A stretch of 64,000 nt of DNA from Pseudomonas silesiensis. Its GTDB lineage: Bacteria > Pseudomonadota > Gammaproteobacteria > Pseudomonadales > Pseudomonadaceae. Of this stretch, positions 34,617 through 44,323 are shown one piece after another. Position 1 is the stretch's first letter; the number at the start of each line of letters is the position of its first letter. The notes below the pieces were generated by a model that worked only from the letters and a program-made list of their open reading frames with translations, was not told where the DNA came from and ran no database searches. The DNA is taken from positions 2,190,501-2,254,500 of the forward strand of contig NZ_CP014870.1 of the NCBI RefSeq assembly GCF_001661075.1, in the 5' to 3' direction. A program made the position numbers and the translations under genes.

Positions 34617-34891
34617 CTCGTCGTACTCCGCGACCCGCCCCCGCGACGGTTGGACTGTTCCTCGAGCTCGATGGCGAAATCCGTGGCCTCCTGGTAGTGA
34701 TGGAAGATCCAGGTTTTGCCTGTGTGCCGCTCGATGACATGGAAGAGGCCGAGCTTCTTGGTCACCACCTGGAAGCGAGCACCGCGGCGCGACTTGAATC
34801 GATTGCGCCGGAAGAACTCCAAGGATGCTTCATTGGAGTGGACGAGCAGGGCGCCGAGCTCATCGATGTGCTGCTGAAAGGATGGATGCAT
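34613..34891 (-). CDS. Small hypothetical protein
   Basis: 92 residues, MHPSFQQHIDELGALLVHSN, from ATG 34891 with AAGAGGAT ahead. Predicted mixed alpha/beta: two helices, then VVTKKLGLFHVIER and WIFHHYQEATDFAIELEE. Its stop overlaps the LysR stop by 4 bases on the opposite strand. I do not recognise the family. Confidence 0.7.
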   Translation of the reverse strand: MHPSFQQHIDELGALLVHSNEASLEFFRRNRFKSRRGARFQVVTKKLGLFHVIERHTGKTWIFHHYQEATDFAIELEEQSNRRGGGSRSTTS

Positions 34892-35153
34892 GTCTGATCC
34901 TCTTAGTGGAGAACATGTATTCGCAAGCACTGTGTTGCCAGTTGCTTGCCTATGCAGGCAGAGGTGTGTTCCGAACTAAAGGTGACTGATCCATTCAGGC
35001 GAGCACAAACGAACCTGCCTGAAAGAGATAAGTCCATTTTTGGCCACCGGGTTTTATGATCACATACCGTTCGTCCAAAGTTGCGCACTTGCAGTGTCTC
35101 GCGCTTCTAATGTTAAAGCGGATACATCACGCACATCAGAACGGAGAGCCGGC

Positions 35154-35351
35154 ATGGACATTGATAAAAACGCGCCAGGAAACATATCTCAGCAGGGTGT
35201 AACGAGCGGTACGGATAACGAAGTCGGCCCTGATCCCAGTCGCAACCCCGAGGTGCCGCTGCCACCGGACGACGAAGCACCTGTCGAGGAAGAGCTGGCC
35301 AATGTGGATGCCAGCAACTCAGTGTCGAGTGAGCATCCCGACCCCCTGTAG
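35154..35351 (+). CDS. Small acidic hypothetical protein
   Basis: 65 residues starting MDIDKNAPGN, very acidic and Pro-rich (PEVPLPPDDEAPVEEEL), probably unstructured. The ATG follows GGAGAGCC. Such short disordered proteins are common between Pseudomonas operons; no function can be proposed. The 262 bases upstream contain no other recognisable gene. Confidence 0.6.
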   Translation: MDIDKNAPGNISQQGVTSGTDNEVGPDPSRNPEVPLPPDDEAPVEEELANVDASNSVSSEHPDPL

Positions 35352-35423
35352 GCGCGGAGCAAGCTCCTGCCGAACTTACCCCGCCACCAATAGGGCCCAC
35401 TTTGCACACTGCGATCTGCAGTA

Positions 35424-36641
35424 TCAGTGTCCTTTAACTTTCTTGATACGCAGCACAATGAGCGCAAGGATGCCGATCGCCAGGGGCGTCATGGCCAGCA
35501 TGGCTTCCCGTGGGGCCACGTCGACGCCGAGCAGGTGCAACCCCGAATAGCCCAGCTTGAGCAGGCTCAGCAGGTAGTAGGTGATGGCGATGATCGACAG
35601 GCCCTCCACCGCGCGCTGGATCTTGATCTGGGCATCGGCGCGGGCGTTCAGGCTTTTGAGGATCTCCGAGTTCTGCTCTTCCATTTCCACCTGGACCCGG
35701 GCCTGCAACAGATCGCCCAGGTTGGCCACGCTTTTGGCCAGGTGCTCCAGCCGTTGTTCGGTGGCGGTGCAGTACCTGACGGTGGGCTTGAAGCGGCGAT
35801 CGATGAACACCCCCAACCGCTGGCAATCCCCCACATGACTTTCCCGCAGTTCGCCCAGGCGCTCGAATACCAATTGGGCGTACGCCTGGGTGGCGCTGAA
35901 GCGATGGCGGGTTTTCGCAGTACAGCTGACCACCTGCGCCGAAAGGCTGGAGATGTCCGCCAGCAGCGCCTTCGCGTTGCCACTGTCGGCGTCGGCATTG
36001 CGTCCGGACAGCGTGACCAGGGTCTGGTCAAAGACGTTGAGTTGCGCGCTCAAGGTCTTGGCCGTGGTCAAGGACAGCGAGGCCATCATCCGGTACGTCT
36101 CGATTTCCAGCAGGCGGCGGATCATCCGTCCCTGGCGGTAGGCGTTGAGGCGCCGGTTGACGAACAGCAGCCGGTTGCTGCCGTCCTCGCTGAGGCGAAA
36201 ATCGCTCCAGACCACCGCGTCGCCGCCGCCCACGCAGGAACCGCATGGATCCTTGAAACCGTAGCTGGCGAGGTCCAGGCCGGCTTCGCCACGCACGACG
36301 ATCTGCACCGAATTGATCAGCTGCGGCAGATGCCCTTCGACCTTTTGCGCCAGCACCTCGGGCAGCGATGTCCAGGACAAGTCATCGCAGGACGAAGTGA
36401 CCACCAGGGTCAGGGTGAAGAATTCGGCGTGGCGTTCCCATTTCAGCGCGTGGCCATCGAGCCGAGTGATGCCCTGGGCGGCATGCGGATCGATCGGCCC
36501 CGGGCAGCAGCGATCCAGCAGCGCATTGCACTGCGGTTCCGTGCCGAGAAAGGCCATGTGAAACACATGGGCCGGCTCGTCGAAATACAGTGAAGGGCGT
36601 GCGTGCAGTTCGTTGTGCAGGGTTTGTCTGTGCGGATGCAT
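35424..36641 (-). CDS. DUF3422 family membrane-anchored protein
   Basis: 405 residues. The N-terminus HNELHARPSLYFDEPAHVFHMAF and ALKWERHAEFFTLTLV are hallmark DUF3422 stretches. A long helical middle contains AYRQGRMIRRLLEIETYRMMA and a probable coiled coil, and two C-terminal membrane helices follow (LSIIAITYYLLSLLKLGYSG and MLAMTPLAIGILALIVLRIK). Members are thought to be inner-membrane proteins of unknown function. It is transcribed alone. Confidence 0.9.
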   Translation of the reverse strand: MHPHRQTLHNELHARPSLYFDEPAHVFHMAFLGTEPQCNALLDRCCPGPIDPHAAQGITRLDGHALKWERHAEFFTLTLVVTSSCDDLSWTSLPEVLAQKVEGHLPQLINSVQIVVRGEAGLDLASYGFKDPCGSCVGGGDAVVWSDFRLSEDGSNRLLFVNRRLNAYRQGRMIRRLLEIETYRMMASLSLTTAKTLSAQLNVFDQTLVTLSGRNADADSGNAKALLADISSLSAQVVSCTAKTRHRFSATQAYAQLVFERLGELRESHVGDCQRLGVFIDRRFKPTVRYCTATEQRLEHLAKSVANLGDLLQARVQVEMEEQNSEILKSLNARADAQIKIQRAVEGLSIIAITYYLLSLLKLGYSGLHLLGVDVAPREAMLAMTPLAIGILALIVLRIKKVKGH

Positions 36642-36765
36642 GCTGTTCAGGCCATGTGGGTCGACTGCTGGTGTTAGTGGGACTGGTGGGGGAACTCACG
36701 AGTCACTTGCAGGAATCGATACTTTTTCTGGCCTGATGCCAATGGCTCTTTTTGCTTGATAAATT

Positions 36766-37644
36766 TTATTCAGAACCGGTCTTTACCTGGTCACTGATAA
36801 GTTGGGCCAACGTTCTTACAGGCTCAGTCAAACTCTGCCGAGCCCGATGCACGAGCCCGATATCACGATGGAAGGTGTACTGCCCCAGGTCCAGCACGCG
36901 TACACCAGCGGGCCATTCCTGATGGGTGGCTATCTGCGGCACCAGCGCTACCCCCACACCATTTTCAACCAGCTTGACGATGGCTTCCAGTTCATCCAGC
37001 TCGCAAACCTCACGCAAGGTGAAATGCATCTGCCGAAGGAAGCGATCCACCTGTCTGCCCCCGAATGATGATCGGTCATAGCGAATGAACGGTTGGCTGG
37101 AAAGCAGTTCCGACCAATCTTCTCCCGGCAGGTCACACGGCACGATCAAGCGGTAGGGCTCAAGCGCCAAGGTCGTCCAGCGCAGATCGCTTTGAAGTGA
37201 GAAGGGCGGGCGAATGATTGCCGCCATGTCGATTTCGCCGGCATCCACGAGGTTGACCAACTCCATCGATAGCCCTGGGACTACCCGGGTGCGGCATTGC
37301 GGGCATTGTTGGTGAAACCTGGCTAATGCGTCCGGTAAAAAGGATCGCTGCACGGAAGCGATAGCACCGATATTCACCAGCACGCTCGCAGGCAGTCCGA
37401 CCGTGGTCGAACCCAGGTTTTCATAAAGGCGAAGCAGCTCTTGCGCTTGCAGGAGTATTTGGTGGCCCATTCTGTTGAGGTGGGCCGAGCGCCCCTTTCG
37501 GTCGAAGATTTCGAAGCCGAGCTCAGCCTCCAGACGCTGAATCTGGGCGCTCACCGCTGCTTGGGTGAGGCCGATTTTATTCCCGGCAGCGGCAAATGTT
37601 CCTTCCCGTGCAACGGCGATGAGTGTTTTGAGTTCTTTGATCAT
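36766..37644 (-). CDS. LysR-family transcriptional regulator
   Basis: 292 residues. HTH region MIKELKTLIAVAREGTFAAA, GNKIGLTQAAVSAQIQRLEA, FEIFDRKGRSAHL. Effector domain with VNIGAIASVQRSFLPDALAR. Divergent from the VOC/symporter/NTF2 genes with a 204-base AT-rich promoter region between, so it is their likely regulator. The ligand is unknown, perhaps a C4-type acid taken up by the symporter. Confidence 0.88.
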   Translation of the reverse strand: MIKELKTLIAVAREGTFAAAGNKIGLTQAAVSAQIQRLEAELGFEIFDRKGRSAHLNRMGHQILLQAQELLRLYENLGSTTVGLPASVLVNIGAIASVQRSFLPDALARFHQQCPQCRTRVVPGLSMELVNLVDAGEIDMAAIIRPPFSLQSDLRWTTLALEPYRLIVPCDLPGEDWSELLSSQPFIRYDRSSFGGRQVDRFLRQMHFTLREVCELDELEAIVKLVENGVGVALVPQIATHQEWPAGVRVLDLGQYTFHRDIGLVHRARQSLTEPVRTLAQLISDQVKTGSE

Positions 37645-37848
37645 TCACAAATATTAATTGTGTTTCTAAGAAAATTATATTGATTTTTTTGTTTTTAGGG
37701 CCGCTCTACGATGTGTCCATCCCCCGGCAACAGCCCGAACCTCCAGGCCGATGTCGGTGGACCGCGGAACTTGAAGCGTCGTGAAAAATTAACGGCCAGC
37801 ATTTTTATGCTCCGTCCTTCACCAACAAAAAAATGTACTGGAGTTCTG

Positions 37849-38274
37849 ATGAGCCTCTCGCCTTTCCACCTCGCAATCCCTGTTTACAACCTTGCTGGCG
37901 CACGCACCTTTTACGGCGAAGTGTTCGGCCTGGAAGAAGGTCGTTCCAGCGACCAATGGGTCGATTTCAATTTTTATGGTCACCAGCTGGTTATTCACGA
38001 ACACCCAAAAACCGCTTCCCAGGAAAGCGTCCATAGCAACCCCGTCGACGGCCACAACGTACCTGTTCCGCACTTCGGCATCATTTTGGGCTGGGAACAA
38101 TGGGAAGCGCTGGCCGAGCGCCTCAAGTCCTTTGGCATTGAGTTTGTAATCGAACCCTACATTCGCTTCAAAGGACAGGTTGGCGAGCAAGCCACCATGT
38201 TTCTGTTCGACCCTTGCGGTAACGCGCTTGAATTCAAGGCCTTCAAGGATATGAGCCAGCTCTTCGCAAAATAA
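37849..38274 (+). CDS. VOC-superfamily (glyoxalase/bleomycin-resistance-type) protein
   Basis: 141 residues from ATG 37849 with GGAG ahead; the upstream open frame is promoter DNA. Two beta-alpha-beta-beta-beta modules: [20 protein letters not shown] with a His ligand, [14 protein letters not shown], then [14 protein letters not shown] and [15 protein letters not shown] with a Glu ligand. The metal-binding set His/His/Glu resembles extradiol-like or lyase VOC enzymes. First of three genes apparently in one unit with a dicarboxylate symporter and an NTF2-like protein; the reaction is unknown. Confidence 0.85.
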   Translation: MSLSPFHLAIPVYNLAGARTFYGEVFGLEEGRSSDQWVDFNFYGHQLVIHEHPKTASQESVHSNPVDGHNVPVPHFGIILGWEQWEALAERLKSFGIEFVIEPYIRFKGQVGEQATMFLFDPCGNALEFKAFKDMSQLFAK

Positions 38275-38386
38275 GAAACGGGTGGCACAACAGCGTTGTG
38301 CCATTTGAACTCAAGTGAGCTGGAAGCTCATGACTCTAGCAACTGCCAATTAACGCAGTCCTTTAATTCCAACAAAAAGGCTAGAC

Positions 38387-39646
38387 ATGAAACGTATTCC
38401 CCTGGTGTGGCAAATCATTGCCGGGCTGTTGCTTGGCGTGCTCGTCGGTTGGTATTTCAATACCCATCCGCAATATCAATCGTGGGTCAGTGCAGAAATC
38501 CTGAAACCGCTTGGCGATATCTTTATCAAGATGATGAAGATGGTCGTTGTACCGATCGTGTTCTGTTGCATGATCCTGGGCATCGCAGGAGGCGGCGATA
38601 ACAAATCATTTGGTCGTATGGGCATAAAGTCGTTGGGCTATTTCTTTGCGATCACCGGCCTGGCGATTGTGATGGGACTGTGTTTCGCAAACATCTTCGA
38701 GCCTGGCACGGGCACCGATATTTCGGGCATTACGCATAGCTCTGCATCCATCACCATGGAACCTTCGAAGGGGGCATTGGTGATTGTGCAGAACATCGTC
38801 CCGGATAACGTTTTCGTGGCGATGTCGGAAGCGAAGCTGCTGTCGGTGTTGTTCTTTGCAGTGTTATTCGGCATGGCGCTGAACTCGCTGCCCAGGGAGA
38901 AGAGCGCGCCAGTGGTCGCGGTGGTTCAGGGTATTTCCGATGCGATGTTCAAAGTCGTTTCAATCGTCATGGCGTACGCACCGATAGGTGTATTTGGAAT
39001 GATCGGCGCTACCGTTGCGACCTTTGGCTTTGCCTCGCTATTGCCTTTGCTCAAGCTGATTGGTGTGGTTTACCTGGCACTGATTGTCTTTGCGTTGGTG
39101 GTACTCGGCGGTATTTGCTATTTGATCGGCGAGAACATCTTCAAGCTGATCAAGTACTTCCGAAATGAGCTGATTCTTGCGTTCTCGAGTGCCGCGTCGG
39201 CAGCGGTCATGCCACAGCTGATGAGCAAGCTGGAGAGCTATGGCGTTCCGCGCCGTATCGTCAGTTTTGTGGTGCCGGTGGGGTATGCGTTCAATCTGGA
39301 TGGTGCGTCGATCTTTCTTGGCGTAGCGACGATTTTTGTCGCACAACTCTATGGTATCGATCTGTCGCTGTCGCAGCAGATTTTGCTGGTGGTCACGATG
39401 GTGCTGACCTCCAAAGGCGCTGCCGGGGTACCTGGATTTGCCATCATTATCCTGTCCGCCACATTGGCGTCTGCCGGTCTTCCATTGGAAGGGGTAGCGC
39501 TTATCGCGGGGATCTTCAGGATTATCGATAGCGGAACCACCACGCTGAACGTGCTGGGTAATGCCATCGCACCCTTGGTAATCGCCAAGTGGGAGAGGGC
39601 GGACCTTGAGCCGTCACGAGTCAATCAGGCAGTACAAAAAGCATAG
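38387..39646 (+). CDS. Dicarboxylate/amino-acid:cation symporter (DAACS family)
   Basis: 419 residues. IFIKMMKMVVVPIVFCCMIL, serine re-entrant loop AFSSAASAAVMPQLM, VPVGYAFNLDGASIFLGVAT and LTSKGAAGVPG are DAACS signatures. It lies between a VOC enzyme and an NTF2-like protein downstream of a divergent LysR, which suggests import of an organic acid or amino acid for that enzyme. Distinct from the symporter at 20577 (no Ala/Ser-rich insertion, more GltP-like). Confidence 0.9.
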   Translation: MKRIPLVWQIIAGLLLGVLVGWYFNTHPQYQSWVSAEILKPLGDIFIKMMKMVVVPIVFCCMILGIAGGGDNKSFGRMGIKSLGYFFAITGLAIVMGLCFANIFEPGTGTDISGITHSSASITMEPSKGALVIVQNIVPDNVFVAMSEAKLLSVLFFAVLFGMALNSLPREKSAPVVAVVQGISDAMFKVVSIVMAYAPIGVFGMIGATVATFGFASLLPLLKLIGVVYLALIVFALVVLGGICYLIGENIFKLIKYFRNELILAFSSAASAAVMPQLMSKLESYGVPRRIVSFVVPVGYAFNLDGASIFLGVATIFVAQLYGIDLSLSQQILLVVTMVLTSKGAAGVPGFAIIILSATLASAGLPLEGVALIAGIFRIIDSGTTTLNVLGNAIAPLVIAKWERADLEPSRVNQAVQKA

Positions 39647-39647
39647 C

Positions 39648-39755
39648 TATGCGCGCCTGCGTCTTGGTGCGGAACTTACCATCGCGCCACGTGAAAGTTA
39701 CTACGGCGGAGGCGCCAAGGGCTATACCGATTGGCCAACGGCCAACTTCAACTAA
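39648..39755 (+). pseudogene. C-terminal remnant of an unidentified protein
   Basis: Directly after the symporter stop, one frame reads YARLRLGAELTIAPRESYYG then GGAKGYTDWPTANFN and a stop, protein-like in composition but without any start. It looks like the 3' end of a deleted gene. I do not recognise the parent family. Confidence 0.4.
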
Positions 39756-39785
39756 TGAGAGATTCTCCTACATAAGGAATACATC

Positions 39786-40166
39786 ATGAGCAATCCAACT
39801 TACGTCCAGGAATACAACGCGATCGTCGACGTACTTAGCCAGTACAACGAAGGTGGCGCCAAGGCTGACAGCACCTTGATGAAACCCGCGTTCAACGAAC
39901 AGGCCACACTGTTTGGGGTCGACGGCGACAAGCTCGTCGGCGGCGCGATCCAGAACCTGTACGACGTCATCGACAACTCTTTCCGACCCTCTCCGGAGGC
40001 CAGAGCCGCGATCGTTAGCATCGACATCGTGGGCACTGCCGCCAGTGCGCGGGTCGATACTGACAACGTTTCGGGTTTTCGCTTTACCGACTTCTTCAAC
40101 CTGCTGAAGGTAGATGGCCAGTGGACGATCGTCAGCAAGATTTATCACACCCACCCGAGCGCTTGA
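39786..40166 (+). CDS. NTF2-like / putative lumazine-binding family protein
   Basis: 126 residues with the SnoaL/NTF2 cone fold pattern: YNAIVDVLSQYNEGGAKADS, FNEQATLFGVDGDKLVGGAI, then RVDTDNVSGFRFTDFFNLLK and GQWTIVSKIYHTH. These small proteins are isomerases, dehydratases or binding proteins. AGGAATACATC precedes the ATG. It follows the symporter and a gene remnant; role unknown. Confidence 0.82.
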   Translation: MSNPTYVQEYNAIVDVLSQYNEGGAKADSTLMKPAFNEQATLFGVDGDKLVGGAIQNLYDVIDNSFRPSPEARAAIVSIDIVGTAASARVDTDNVSGFRFTDFFNLLKVDGQWTIVSKIYHTHPSA

Positions 40167-40380
40167 ACCCTCGAGGTGCCTGGAAGGTCATCGCCAAGGG
40201 TTATCACCAATTTCAAGGTTGAGCATCCTTCGATCCCTGTTAAATGAATGTTGGGATCGGAGCATGGCTCCGATGCCAACGAGTCCTGGCATTACCCGCA
40301 GGGGCCTTTTTAACCATTGGCTGACGTTGATTCTAGAGTTGGATTACACCGTTCGTTTCGTGAGCTGCTTGTGGGTATTT

Positions 40381-41580
40381 TTAAGCCATTTTTGCCAATG
40401 CAGAAGACTCCCGCATTGCTACTCGTGCCGCCAGGAAGGCTAGAACCGCTGCCACGCCCAGCAATGCTGCGCTCAACTCGAAGGTCGCTCGGTAACCGCT
40501 TGAGTCAAAGACCAGCCCACCCACGGTCGCCCCAAACGCGATAGCGAGTTGGATGATCGCCACCATTAAGCCGCCTCCTGCTTCGGCCTCGTCAGGCAAG
40601 GTTCTAGCCAGCCATGTCCACCATCCCACGGGCGCTGCCGTAGCAACCAGTCCCCATAGGGCAAGCAAGACAGTCGTGGTAGCCGCCGAGCTTCCGAATG
40701 AAACGAGCGCCAGCGCAATGACCGCCATCAGGATCGGGATGACGATGAGGGTTCGATACAGGCCATTTTTCAAGAACGCTTCAATCAGGAAGGTTCCGGC
40801 AAGTCCCGCCAGGCCCAGAACGAGCAACATCAATGACAGCATGGAGACACTGACGTGCGTGACCGTTTCAAGGAATGGGCGCAAATAGGTAAACAGCATG
40901 AACTGGCCCATGAAAAACACACTGACCGCCACCATGCCTAACGCGATCGGCGTGCTTTTCATCAACTTGAAGACGTTGCCGGTGCCTGAACGGCTTTGCG
41001 TTGCCATCCGTGGAAGGCTAAACAATAGCCATATACAAGCGACGATCGCGACTGGGATGACGCACAGGAATGCACCGCGCCAGCCAATCAGGGCGCCAAG
41101 AAAACTGCCCAATGGTGCTGCAATCACAGTCGCCAAAGCGTTGCCGCCGTTGACGATTGCCATGGCGCGTGTGACCTGGTCATCAGGCACAAGGCGCATG
41201 GCGGTTGCCGCCGACAGTGACCAGAAGCCACCAATCGCAACACCGATCAGTGCGCGCCCGATCATGAATACAACGTAGTTCGGTGCGAACGCGACCACTG
41301 TTCCGGAAAGGATCATCAACAGCGTCAGTGAAAGAAGTAGCGGTTTACGGTCTACCCGCGCCGCCACCAGAGGGATAAGAAGGCTGGTGAATAAGGCAAA
41401 CAGCCCCGAAACGGAAATGCCCTGGCCGGCTTGTCCTTCGGTGATATGCAGATCGGCGGCAATGGGGGTCAGCAGGCTGACGGGCATGAACTCCGATGCC
41501 ACCAGCACAAAGGCGGCGAGCGACATGGCGAATACGGCACCCCATGATTTATGGGGCGCGGGGAGGGAAAGATCAGTCAT
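40381..41580 (-). CDS. MFS efflux transporter (NepI/AraJ-like DHA1 family)
   Basis: 399 residues, 12 membrane segments. FVLVASEFMPVSLLTPIAAD, GGFWSLSAATAMRLVPDDQV, APLGSFLGALIGWRGAF and GWWTWLARTLPDEAEAGGGL resemble the E. coli purine-ribonucleoside exporter NepI. The substrate cannot be assigned with certainty. It lies 47 bases downstream of a truncated alcohol dehydrogenase on the same strand, with an AraC regulator divergent from both. Confidence 0.87.
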   Translation of the reverse strand: MTDLSLPAPHKSWGAVFAMSLAAFVLVASEFMPVSLLTPIAADLHITEGQAGQGISVSGLFALFTSLLIPLVAARVDRKPLLLSLTLLMILSGTVVAFAPNYVVFMIGRALIGVAIGGFWSLSAATAMRLVPDDQVTRAMAIVNGGNALATVIAAPLGSFLGALIGWRGAFLCVIPVAIVACIWLLFSLPRMATQSRSGTGNVFKLMKSTPIALGMVAVSVFFMGQFMLFTYLRPFLETVTHVSVSMLSLMLLVLGLAGLAGTFLIEAFLKNGLYRTLIVIPILMAVIALALVSFGSSAATTTVLLALWGLVATAAPVGWWTWLARTLPDEAEAGGGLMVAIIQLAIAFGATVGGLVFDSSGYRATFELSAALLGVAAVLAFLAARVAMRESSALAKMA

Positions 41581-41627
41581 TGCTTGAATCCTTTATTGCG
41601 CGAAGCGTCGTAGCCCCGAGGACGAGG

Positions 41628-42017
41628 CTACGAGAGAGGAGATGCCCGGCCAGGGCACCGAAAAGTCGGGAAGTTGTAGGTGCCGACCATCTCGTCGCAG
41701 TAGTTTTCCAGGCCTGTCTCACAGTCGTTACAGTGTTTACAGCTGTCGACGACGCAGCCGACACCGACCAGATCGCCGACTTTGAAATCTGCTACATGTG
41801 CGCCCACCGCCGATACGCGACCGACAATTTCGTGCCCAGGAACACAAGGAAATTGCGTGCCTGCCCACTCGGCGCGCACTTGGTGCAAATCCGAATGGCA
41901 GATGCCACAGAAGGCGATATCGATCTGAACATCATGGGCTGCCGGCGTGCGGCGATTGATCTGCATCGGCTCAAGGGGTTTGTCGCCAGCGTGAGCGCCA
42001 TAGGCTTGTACCAGCAT
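41628..42017 (-). pseudogene. Truncated zinc-dependent alcohol dehydrogenase (YahK-like)
   Basis: The first 120 or so residues of an NADP-dependent MDR: MLVQAYGAHAGDKPLEPM, CGICHSDLHQVRAEW with Cys/His zinc ligands, VPGHEIVGRV, GVGCVVDSCKHCNDCETG-LENYC structural-zinc cysteines, ending GTYNFPT. There intact enzymes continue with a PD-type loop and the Rossmann domain, but here the frame runs into RCPGRASPLS and stops, followed by the MFS gene. The cofactor domain is missing, so it is non-functional. The start (ATG 42017, GAGGT ahead) is intact, indicating a deletion of the 3' two-thirds. Confidence 0.82.
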
Positions 42018-42182
42018 GGGAGAGACCTCAAAGGATTTGTAGGATGGACATTTTCCCGGTCGGCCAAGGCTTCCTGTAGTGCATTCCACTGGATTACTTG
42101 CCTGATTCTATGAGTCTCTGCTTTTTTGCAGGACGCTCGGGAGCTGGCGAGTTAGAGTTCAGCGAAGAGGTACCAGACGAAT

Positions 42183-43100
42183 ATGACGAACACTCCCAAC
42201 ACCGATTCTGAACAGACATCGCCACAGGAAAAGCTTGCGCAGATCATCGGCGCGCAGGTCTCGAAACCCGGTGATTACGGGACGGCCATTACAGGTCTCG
42301 GCTTCTTCAGGCGCGAACATCCAGCACCGCCCACTGTCTGCATGGTCGAGCCAAGCATCATCCTCGTCGCCCGGGGTGAGAAGCAGCTCTGGGTAGGTGG
42401 CGAAGGCTACCCGTATGACAGGTCGCGATTTCTGATCACCTCGTTGGACTTGCCTGCCAATTCAGAAGTGCTGGCGGCAAGCCCGGAACAGCCATGCGTG
42501 GGGCTGACGTTGAAACTCGATCTGCGCATGCTGGCTGAGCTGATAGCGCAAAGTGACTTGCCGCCAACCCGTGATCGATCCGTTGCAAAGGGGGTAGGGA
42601 TTGGTTCAGTGACTCCTGCGATGCTGGCGTCATTCGAGCGTTTATTGGCACTGCTCGATGAGCCGGAGTCCATCCCTGTTCTGGCCCCCTTGATCCAGCG
42701 CGAGATTCACTACCGTCTCTTGCAGAGTGATCAGGCGAGCCGGCTTCGACAAATAACATCCGTCGATGGCCAAGGTTATCGGATCGCGAAAGCCATCGAT
42801 TGGCTGAAGTTGAATTACACCTCGGCACTTCGCATCGATGAACTTGCAGCCCGTGTGCAGATGAGCACGCCGACCTTTCACCACCACTTTCGCCAACTCA
42901 CCGCAATGAGCCCGTTGCAGTACCAGAAATGGCTGCGTCTGAACGAGGCAAGGCGATTGATGCTCAATGAGCACCAGGACGTATCCAGTGCGGCTTTCAA
43001 GGTCGGATATGAAAGCCCGTCTCAGTTCAGTCGTGAATACAGCCGTCTGTTCGGCGTCGCTCCCAAGCGAGACATTGCGGCGTTGCGAGGGCATGGCTAG
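42183..43100 (+). CDS. AraC-family regulator (AraC_N / YqhC type)
   Basis: 305 residues. N-terminal AraC_N ligand domain (PPTVCMVEPSIILVARGEKQ, LITSLDLPANSEV) and C-terminal double HTH (LRIDELAARVQMSTPTFHHH, SSAAFKVGYESPSQFSREY). YqhC-type regulators activate alcohol/aldehyde-reductase genes in response to reactive aldehydes. That fits its divergent position from the alcohol dehydrogenase remnant and MFS pump, though the dehydrogenase is now broken. Confidence 0.9.
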   Translation: MTNTPNTDSEQTSPQEKLAQIIGAQVSKPGDYGTAITGLGFFRREHPAPPTVCMVEPSIILVARGEKQLWVGGEGYPYDRSRFLITSLDLPANSEVLAASPEQPCVGLTLKLDLRMLAELIAQSDLPPTRDRSVAKGVGIGSVTPAMLASFERLLALLDEPESIPVLAPLIQREIHYRLLQSDQASRLRQITSVDGQGYRIAKAIDWLKLNYTSALRIDELAARVQMSTPTFHHHFRQLTAMSPLQYQKWLRLNEARRLMLNEHQDVSSAAFKVGYESPSQFSREYSRLFGVAPKRDIAALRGHG

Positions 43101-43219
43101 ATATCATAACGAGCCTCTCTTGGAATTTACGCTGAAGTTGGAATACGAGAGTCCTCGCTGGACGTAATCAGGCTCGATAGGTGACGCTTGGCGCCGCCGC
43201 CAAGCGTAAGGCTGTGAAC

Positions 43220-44323
43220 TTAAAAGGACGCCACCGGTTCACCGAAAATGCCCTCTTCAGGCACAACGCCCAAGCCGACTCCTTGTGGGCGTTTGATGTA
43301 ACCGTCTTCCACCCGTATTCCATTTTTTTGGTCGTAGTTCCCGTCGATCATTGGCGCCGCGATCCAGACGCCTTCCAGCAGTTCAGGAGCGACGGTCGCG
43401 CCGATGTGAGTGCAGGCGGCCGCAATGAGATCTCCGCCCCATGCGTCATCACAGGTGTGGGGTAAGTTTCGTGCTGCACAAATGTCACGGAACGCCCGCA
43501 TTGGATGCAAGCCACCCAGCGCTGTGACCTTCATTCCGAAACCATCGACCAGGCCGGTTCCCGCTACAGTGATTGCAGTATTTATTGTGGTGCAACTCTC
43601 GTCCATGTACATCGCATGGCTAATCTGCGATCGGATTTTCTGGAAGTCTTCGATGGTGTTGCAGGGTTGTTCAAGGATAAAAGGAACGTTTGTACATTCG
43701 CGGCAGAGCCTTAAGGCGTCGCGTGTATTCAGGCCTCGATTTGCATCTACGGCGAGCTTGGTACGTGAGCCGCCTACCGCTTCCCACACCTTTTGAACGG
43801 CCGCGATATCTTCCTCGATTGGTCTGCCACCTACCTTTATCTGTAGTCGGGGATAACCTTGGTTGCGCTTATCGACAGCAAGGCGGGCTGATTCGTCGGG
43901 ATCACTGATTCCAACAACAGAGTAGGAGGGGATACGATCTGCCAGGGCACCGCCCAGGAGATCCGAAACGCTGAGACCCAGATGCTTCCCTAACAGGTCA
44001 TGCAAGGCGATATCGATCGCTGCTTTGGCGTAGTTGTGGCCTTTGAGTAATCCATCCATGCGTCGATGCAGAGGAACAGGCAGCACTTCAGTGCCAACGA
44101 GCCCTTTGGCCATTGCAGCCAAAGCCGCCACCGCACCTCCTGAATGTGACTCGGAGAAGGTCGGGCCAACAGGGCACGTCTCGCCCCACCCAAACAGTCC
44201 GTTATCCGCTACGAGTTTTACCAACGTGGTTGTCAATGAATATACGACTTGATTGGCCATGGTATATGGACCGTCAAGGACGGGTAATTCGTAGGTATAG
44301 ATATGAACGCTAGCAATTTTCAT
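43220..44323 (-). CDS. hpbD: 4-Hydroxyproline betaine / proline betaine 2-epimerase (HpbD-like)
   Basis: 367-residue enolase-superfamily racemase/epimerase. Acid/base lysines Lys163 (LQIKVGG) and Lys265 ([10 protein letters not shown]) and metal ligands Asp193 (AVDANRG), Glu219 (LEQPC) and Asp241 (MDES) are present. [12 protein letters not shown] at 98-109 and CDDAWGGD near 291-298, with a Trp suited to cation-pi binding of a quaternary amine, match the characterised marine HpbD as I recall it, including the two lysine positions. The enzyme inverts C2 of trans-4-hydroxy-L-proline betaine (and proline betaine), the first step of its catabolism. Overlaps the MDR gene by 4 bases (ATGA) as second gene of that operon. 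Confidence 0.88.
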   Translation of the reverse strand: MKIASVHIYTYELPVLDGPYTMANQVVYSLTTTLVKLVADNGLFGWGETCPVGPTFSESHSGGAVAALAAMAKGLVGTEVLPVPLHRRMDGLLKGHNYAKAAIDIALHDLLGKHLGLSVSDLLGGALADRIPSYSVVGISDPDESARLAVDKRNQGYPRLQIKVGGRPIEEDIAAVQKVWEAVGGSRTKLAVDANRGLNTRDALRLCRECTNVPFILEQPCNTIEDFQKIRSQISHAMYMDESCTTINTAITVAGTGLVDGFGMKVTALGGLHPMRAFRDICAARNLPHTCDDAWGGDLIAAACTHIGATVAPELLEGVWIAAPMIDGNYDQKNGIRVEDGYIKRPQGVGLGVVPEEGIFGEPVASF

